Assembly: GCA_036555725.1 (NCBI GenBank)
Contig: DATBKU010000115.1
Location: 1 to 64,000, forward strand
DNA length: 64,000 nucleotides
Direction: 5' to 3'
Origin: CALAED01 sp036555725
GTDB taxonomy: Bacteria > Actinomycetota > Actinomycetes > Streptosporangiales > Streptosporangiaceae
Shown here: piece after piece, positions 61,390-64,000 of the stretch
Layout of the letters: each line of letters begins with the position of its first letter
How positions within the stretch are numbered: the first letter of the stretch is position 1
Made by a program: the position numbers and the translations under genes
The notes under the pieces: model-generated
Seen by the model: the letters and a program-made list of their open reading frames with translations, nothing else
Database searches by the model: none
What the model was told of the DNA's origin: nothing

Positions 61390-62619
61390 ATGTACGACGT
61401 CATCATCGTCGGGGCCCGGGCGGCCGGGGCCGCGACCGCCATGCTGCTCGCCCGCGACGGCCTGCGGGTGCTCGCCGTGGACCGGGCGGAGTTCCCGAGC
61501 GACACGCTGTCGACCCACCAGGTGCAACTGCCCGGTGTCGCGAAGCTCGCCCGCTGGGGGCTGCTCGACAAGGTGGTCGCCTCCGGCGCGCCACCGACCA
61601 GAGAGGTCAGGTTCGACACCGGCGCCGCCGTCGTCAACGGCCGGTTCCCGCCGTTCGAGGGCGTCGACGCGCTCTACAGCCCGCGCCGGACGATCCTCGA
61701 CGCGCTGCTCGTGGACGCCGCCCGCGCCGCCGGTGCCGAGGTACGGGAGCGCTTCCAGGTGGAGGAGATAGCGGTCGCCGACGGCCGGATCACCGGCCGG
61801 GCCAAGGGCGGCCGCATGGTCGCCGAACGCGCGCGGCTGATCGTCGGCGCCGACGGCAAGCACTCGCTCGTCGCCCGCGCGGCGGCCGCCCCCGCCTACC
61901 ACGAACGGTCGCCGCAGACCGTCGCGAGCTACACGTACTGGGCCGGCGTACCGCTCGACCGCGGCGAGATCTACGCCGGCGAACGGCGCGCCGTTGGCGC
62001 CTGGCCGACCAACGACGGCCTGGTCATGACGTACGTCGCCTGGCCGGCCGAAGAGTTCGGCGCGTTCCGCGCGGACGTCGAAGGTAACCTCCTCGCCACC
62101 CTCGACCTAGCCGGTGAACTGGGGGAACGGATCCGCTCGGGCGAACGCGCCGAGCGGATCCGGACCATCCCCGACCTGCCCGCACGGTTCCGGCGACCCT
62201 TTGGGCCCGGCTGGGCGCTCGTCGGCGACGCCGGGCTGGTCCTCGACCCCATCACTGGGCAGGGCATCGGGCACGCCTTCCGCGACGCCGAACTGCTCAG
62301 CGCCGCGGTGGTCGAGGGCCTCGGCGGCGGCCGCCCGCTCGAGACCACCCTGGCCGAGTACACCCGCAAGCGCGACGAGGACAGCCTGCCGATGTACGAG
62401 TTCACCGCCCAGCTGGCCGCGCTGGCACCGCCGAAGCCCCAGGAGCGGGCGCTGTTCGCGGCGCTGGCCGCCAAGCCCGCGGAGGCCGACCGGTTCCTGG
62501 GCGTCATCGCCGGGAGCGTCCCGATCCCGAGCTACCTGGCCCCGGCGAACCTGTTCCGCGTCATCGGCCCCCGCGGCATGGCCAAGCTCGCGCTCAGTAG
62601 GCTCCGTGCAGCTCGGTAG
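61390..62619 (+). CDS. FAD-dependent oxidoreductase (PHBH/geranylgeranyl-reductase-like)
   Basis: A 409-aa flavoprotein of the group A monooxygenase/GGR-like fold. It has the dinucleotide-binding VIIVGARAAGAATAMLLARDG at the N-terminus, DGKHSLVARAA (DG motif) near 155 and ALVGDAGLVLDPITGQGIGHAF (GD motif) near 280. The substrate is not indicated; relatives hydroxylate aromatics or reduce isoprenoids. AGGAAGGGA precedes the ATG at 61390. Its end overlaps the convergent GNAT gene by 26 bp. Confidence 0.9.
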   Translation: MYDVIIVGARAAGAATAMLLARDGLRVLAVDRAEFPSDTLSTHQVQLPGVAKLARWGLLDKVVASGAPPTREVRFDTGAAVVNGRFPPFEGVDALYSPRRTILDALLVDAARAAGAEVRERFQVEEIAVADGRITGRAKGGRMVAERARLIVGADGKHSLVARAAAAPAYHERSPQTVASYTYWAGVPLDRGEIYAGERRAVGAWPTNDGLVMTYVAWPAEEFGAFRADVEGNLLATLDLAGELGERIRSGERAERIRTIPDLPARFRRPFGPGWALVGDAGLVLDPITGQGIGHAFRDAELLSAAVVEGLGGGRPLETTLAEYTRKRDEDSLPMYEFTAQLAALAPPKPQERALFAALAAKPAEADRFLGVIAGSVPIPSYLAPANLFRVIGPRGMAKLALSRLRAAR

Positions 62620-63202
62620 CCGTGATCCGGCCGGGGGGCGTGTACTCCTCTTCGAACAGCGGCGCCGCGGGCGGCGTGATCCCGGCGGTGGGCTTTTGCA
62701 ACAGAGCCCCCGCCGGATAGTCGGGATCCGCGCAGACCCGTACGAGAGAAAAGCCCCTGACCCGGTAGTAGTCGTGCAGGGCCGTGTTGGTGGTCCACAC
62801 GTCGACCCTGATCCAGGCGGCGCGGTATCGCAGCCGCGCCCATCGGCCGGCCCAGTCGACCAGCTGGGCGCCGATGCCGCGCCCCGCGTAGCGCCGATCC
62901 AGCGCGAGCCGGCGGAGGTACACGGCGGGATCTTGCCGCTCCCGTTCCGTCCAGACCCGATGTTCGGGATCCGTGCTGATCGTGAGCGTGGCGGCCGGCT
63001 CGTTGCCGTCCCACACGATCCAGGTCTTGCCGGCCCACAGGTCTGCCCGGACGCGTCTGTCCCGCCCTACACGGCTCGGCCACGGGCGGGCCCACTGATC
63101 GGTGTTCTTCGTGCTCAGCCAGGCGGCGACGGAGTCGATCAACCCGATGACGACATCCTGGTCGCGTGGCGTGGCTCGGCGGAGACGGAGTCTCTTTCTC
63201 AT
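62594..63202 (-). CDS. GNAT family N-acetyltransferase
   Basis: A 202-aa acyltransferase. RRATPRDQDVVIGLIDSVAAWL opens the fold, and YLRRLALDRRYAGRGIGAQLVDWAGRWA carries the acetyl-CoA loop (R-x-A-G-R-G-I-G). A later strand reads IRVDVWTTNTALHDYYRVRGF. The C-terminal 40 residues extend past the domain and overlap the FAD oxidoreductase gene. ATG 63202 starts the basic RKRLRLRR stretch; 63229 is an alternative. Substrate unknown. Confidence 0.85.
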   Translation of the reverse strand: MRKRLRLRRATPRDQDVVIGLIDSVAAWLSTKNTDQWARPWPSRVGRDRRVRADLWAGKTWIVWDGNEPAATLTISTDPEHRVWTERERQDPAVYLRRLALDRRYAGRGIGAQLVDWAGRWARLRYRAAWIRVDVWTTNTALHDYYRVRGFSLVRVCADPDYPAGALLQKPTAGITPPAAPLFEEEYTPPGRITATELHGAY

Positions 63203-63399
63203 GGCCCCATGGCTGACCCGCGACGCCACCCCGCTTCATTGGTGTGCGGCGCCGTGGTCATCTCGACATTCCGGACGCGCAACGGCCCCATCGTAAAACG
63301 GGTCCGCGCGGTGGACGAGATCCGAAAACTCTCGACGCCGTCCAGAACGGTCCGACCAGGGAGGAAACGGTGGAAAGAGGGCGGCCGGCGAAAAGCAGA

Positions 63400-63434
63400 G
63401 GACCCGTTGCTCACCCCGGTGGAGCAACGGGTCC
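63400..63434 (-). terminator. Rho-independent terminator after DUF6292 gene
   Basis: A 13-bp perfect stem (63400-63412 with 63422-63434) with a 9-nt loop lies 35 bp past the DUF6292 stop. Read on the minus strand it is followed by CTCTGCTTTTCG, a U-rich tail. Confidence 0.8.
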
Positions 63435-63468
63435 CCAGTGCGGCTCGCGTGCCGCCGGCCGTTGTGCG

Positions 63469-63882
63469 TCAGCCGGCGTACTGGCGAAGAGCGTCGTCCA
63501 GGCCGTCCCGGGTGTCGGTGTACGACCGGAGCGCGCGCCGCGGTGCTTGGGTCCCCGTAAGCAGTCGTGCGGCAACCTCGCGCGGGTCGACTAGAACGCC
63601 CCCGCCGAGGTAAACGGCGTCGGCGAGCTCGGTGCGGACACCCTGCCGACCCGACAGGTAGCGGCCGGTGCGCCACCCGGTTTCTTCGTCCCAGACGAGT
63701 GCGTGCCGCTCGCCCGCGGTCATGTGGATGATGGTCGCGTCCCGCGGGTCGCGCGGGTCGAGCCAGCTGCGGTCGATCTGCACGCCCGCACCGGATAGCG
63801 CCTGGGTGAGCGTCGTGATGTAGCCCAAAGGCAGGTTGACCCAGGGATCCGAGTGCTCCTCTGGGATGTTGTTGCGGTCCAC
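63469..63882 (-). CDS. DUF6292 family protein
   Basis: A 137-aa protein of the actinobacterial DUF6292 family. Recognisable phrases are LPLGYITTLTQALSGAGVQI, DPRDATIIHM and HALVWDEETGWRTGRYLSG near the middle. It has no signal or membrane segment. GGGCCC-rich sequence before the ATG gives only a weak ribosome-binding site (GAAGGG 5 nt upstream). It ends at a strong terminator. The family often lies near regulators of morphological development, but its function is unknown. Confidence 0.85.
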   Translation of the reverse strand: MDRNNIPEEHSDPWVNLPLGYITTLTQALSGAGVQIDRSWLDPRDPRDATIIHMTAGERHALVWDEETGWRTGRYLSGRQGVRTELADAVYLGGGVLVDPREVAARLLTGTQAPRRALRSYTDTRDGLDDALRQYAG

Positions 63883-64000
63883 TGAAGGGCCCTTCTGAGA
63901 GTCTTGTGAATAGAGTGACGTCTTTTCGCGGATGCGTGCACCCGCCTCTGAGGAGGCATGGCACGTATACGTAAGTCGGCTGTGCTCGGCTGACGTCGCC

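Overview
The window is very GC-rich DNA from an actinomycete. The evidence is the strong G/C bias at third codon positions, frequent GTG starts, dense ATGA/TGATG gene overlaps, a SARP-type regulator, a PPOX/F420-type oxidoreductase, and the DUF5709, DUF4383 and DUF6292 families. A member of the Streptosporangiales or a relative would fit, but the sequence alone does not fix the genus. No rRNA, CRISPR array or intact mobile element is visible. There is one tRNA, tRNA-Ser(GCU).

Layout. (1) 1-7454, minus: a translationally coupled lipid/polyketide operon made of an ETF-like protein built from pieces of EtfB and EtfA, an acyl-CoA dehydrogenase, and a KS-AT-KS-ACP synthase running off the left edge. 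(2) 7545-15575: a stress or dormancy-like group of class I aldolase, GyrI-like protein, CBS-BON protein, P-type ATPase, two TrkA proteins, DoxX and OsmC. GGGACC-type palindromes resembling DosR/DevR boxes lie upstream of its transcription units. (3) 16195-26514: a polysaccharide deacetylase, then a metal-homeostasis block with two Fur-family regulators, a znu-like ABC transporter with two permeases, an extra orphan permease, a UPF0718/TIGR03943 pair and a CooC-like ATPase. Similar Fur/Zur-like boxes occur at three places. (4) 26515-32748: a decayed accessory stretch ending at tRNA-Ser(GCU). It holds remnants of a LanKC kinase, a tyrosine recombinase and a vanadium haloperoxidase, with intact small genes between them. 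(5) 33160-44000: acyl-CoA ligase, an odd sigma factor, a DPBB/MauE-like pair, hydrolase, TetR/SnoaL pair, DUF5709 protein, and a GH2 pseudogene facing an intact GH1 glucosidase. (6) 44044-51028, minus: a three-gene overlapping operon of a STAND-WD40 protein, an unrecognised 217-aa protein and a membrane NACHT protein. (7) 51320-59457: a SARP-NB-ARC regulator, a NitT/TauT-type ABC transporter with two permeases, and two secreted glycosidases. (8) 59689-63882: small conserved proteins, an FAD oxidoreductase, a GNAT and a DUF6292 protein.

A recurring theme is gene decay by internal deletion with both ends kept. It is seen in the etfB/etfA hybrid, a quinone oxidoreductase, an SDR and a GH2 enzyme that has lost its catalytic barrel. 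Single-base frameshifts also occur in an APH-like gene, the haloperoxidase and a sigma factor. The least familiar intact systems are the STAND-WD40/217-aa/NACHT operon and the ETF-hybrid/ACAD/KS-AT-KS operon.
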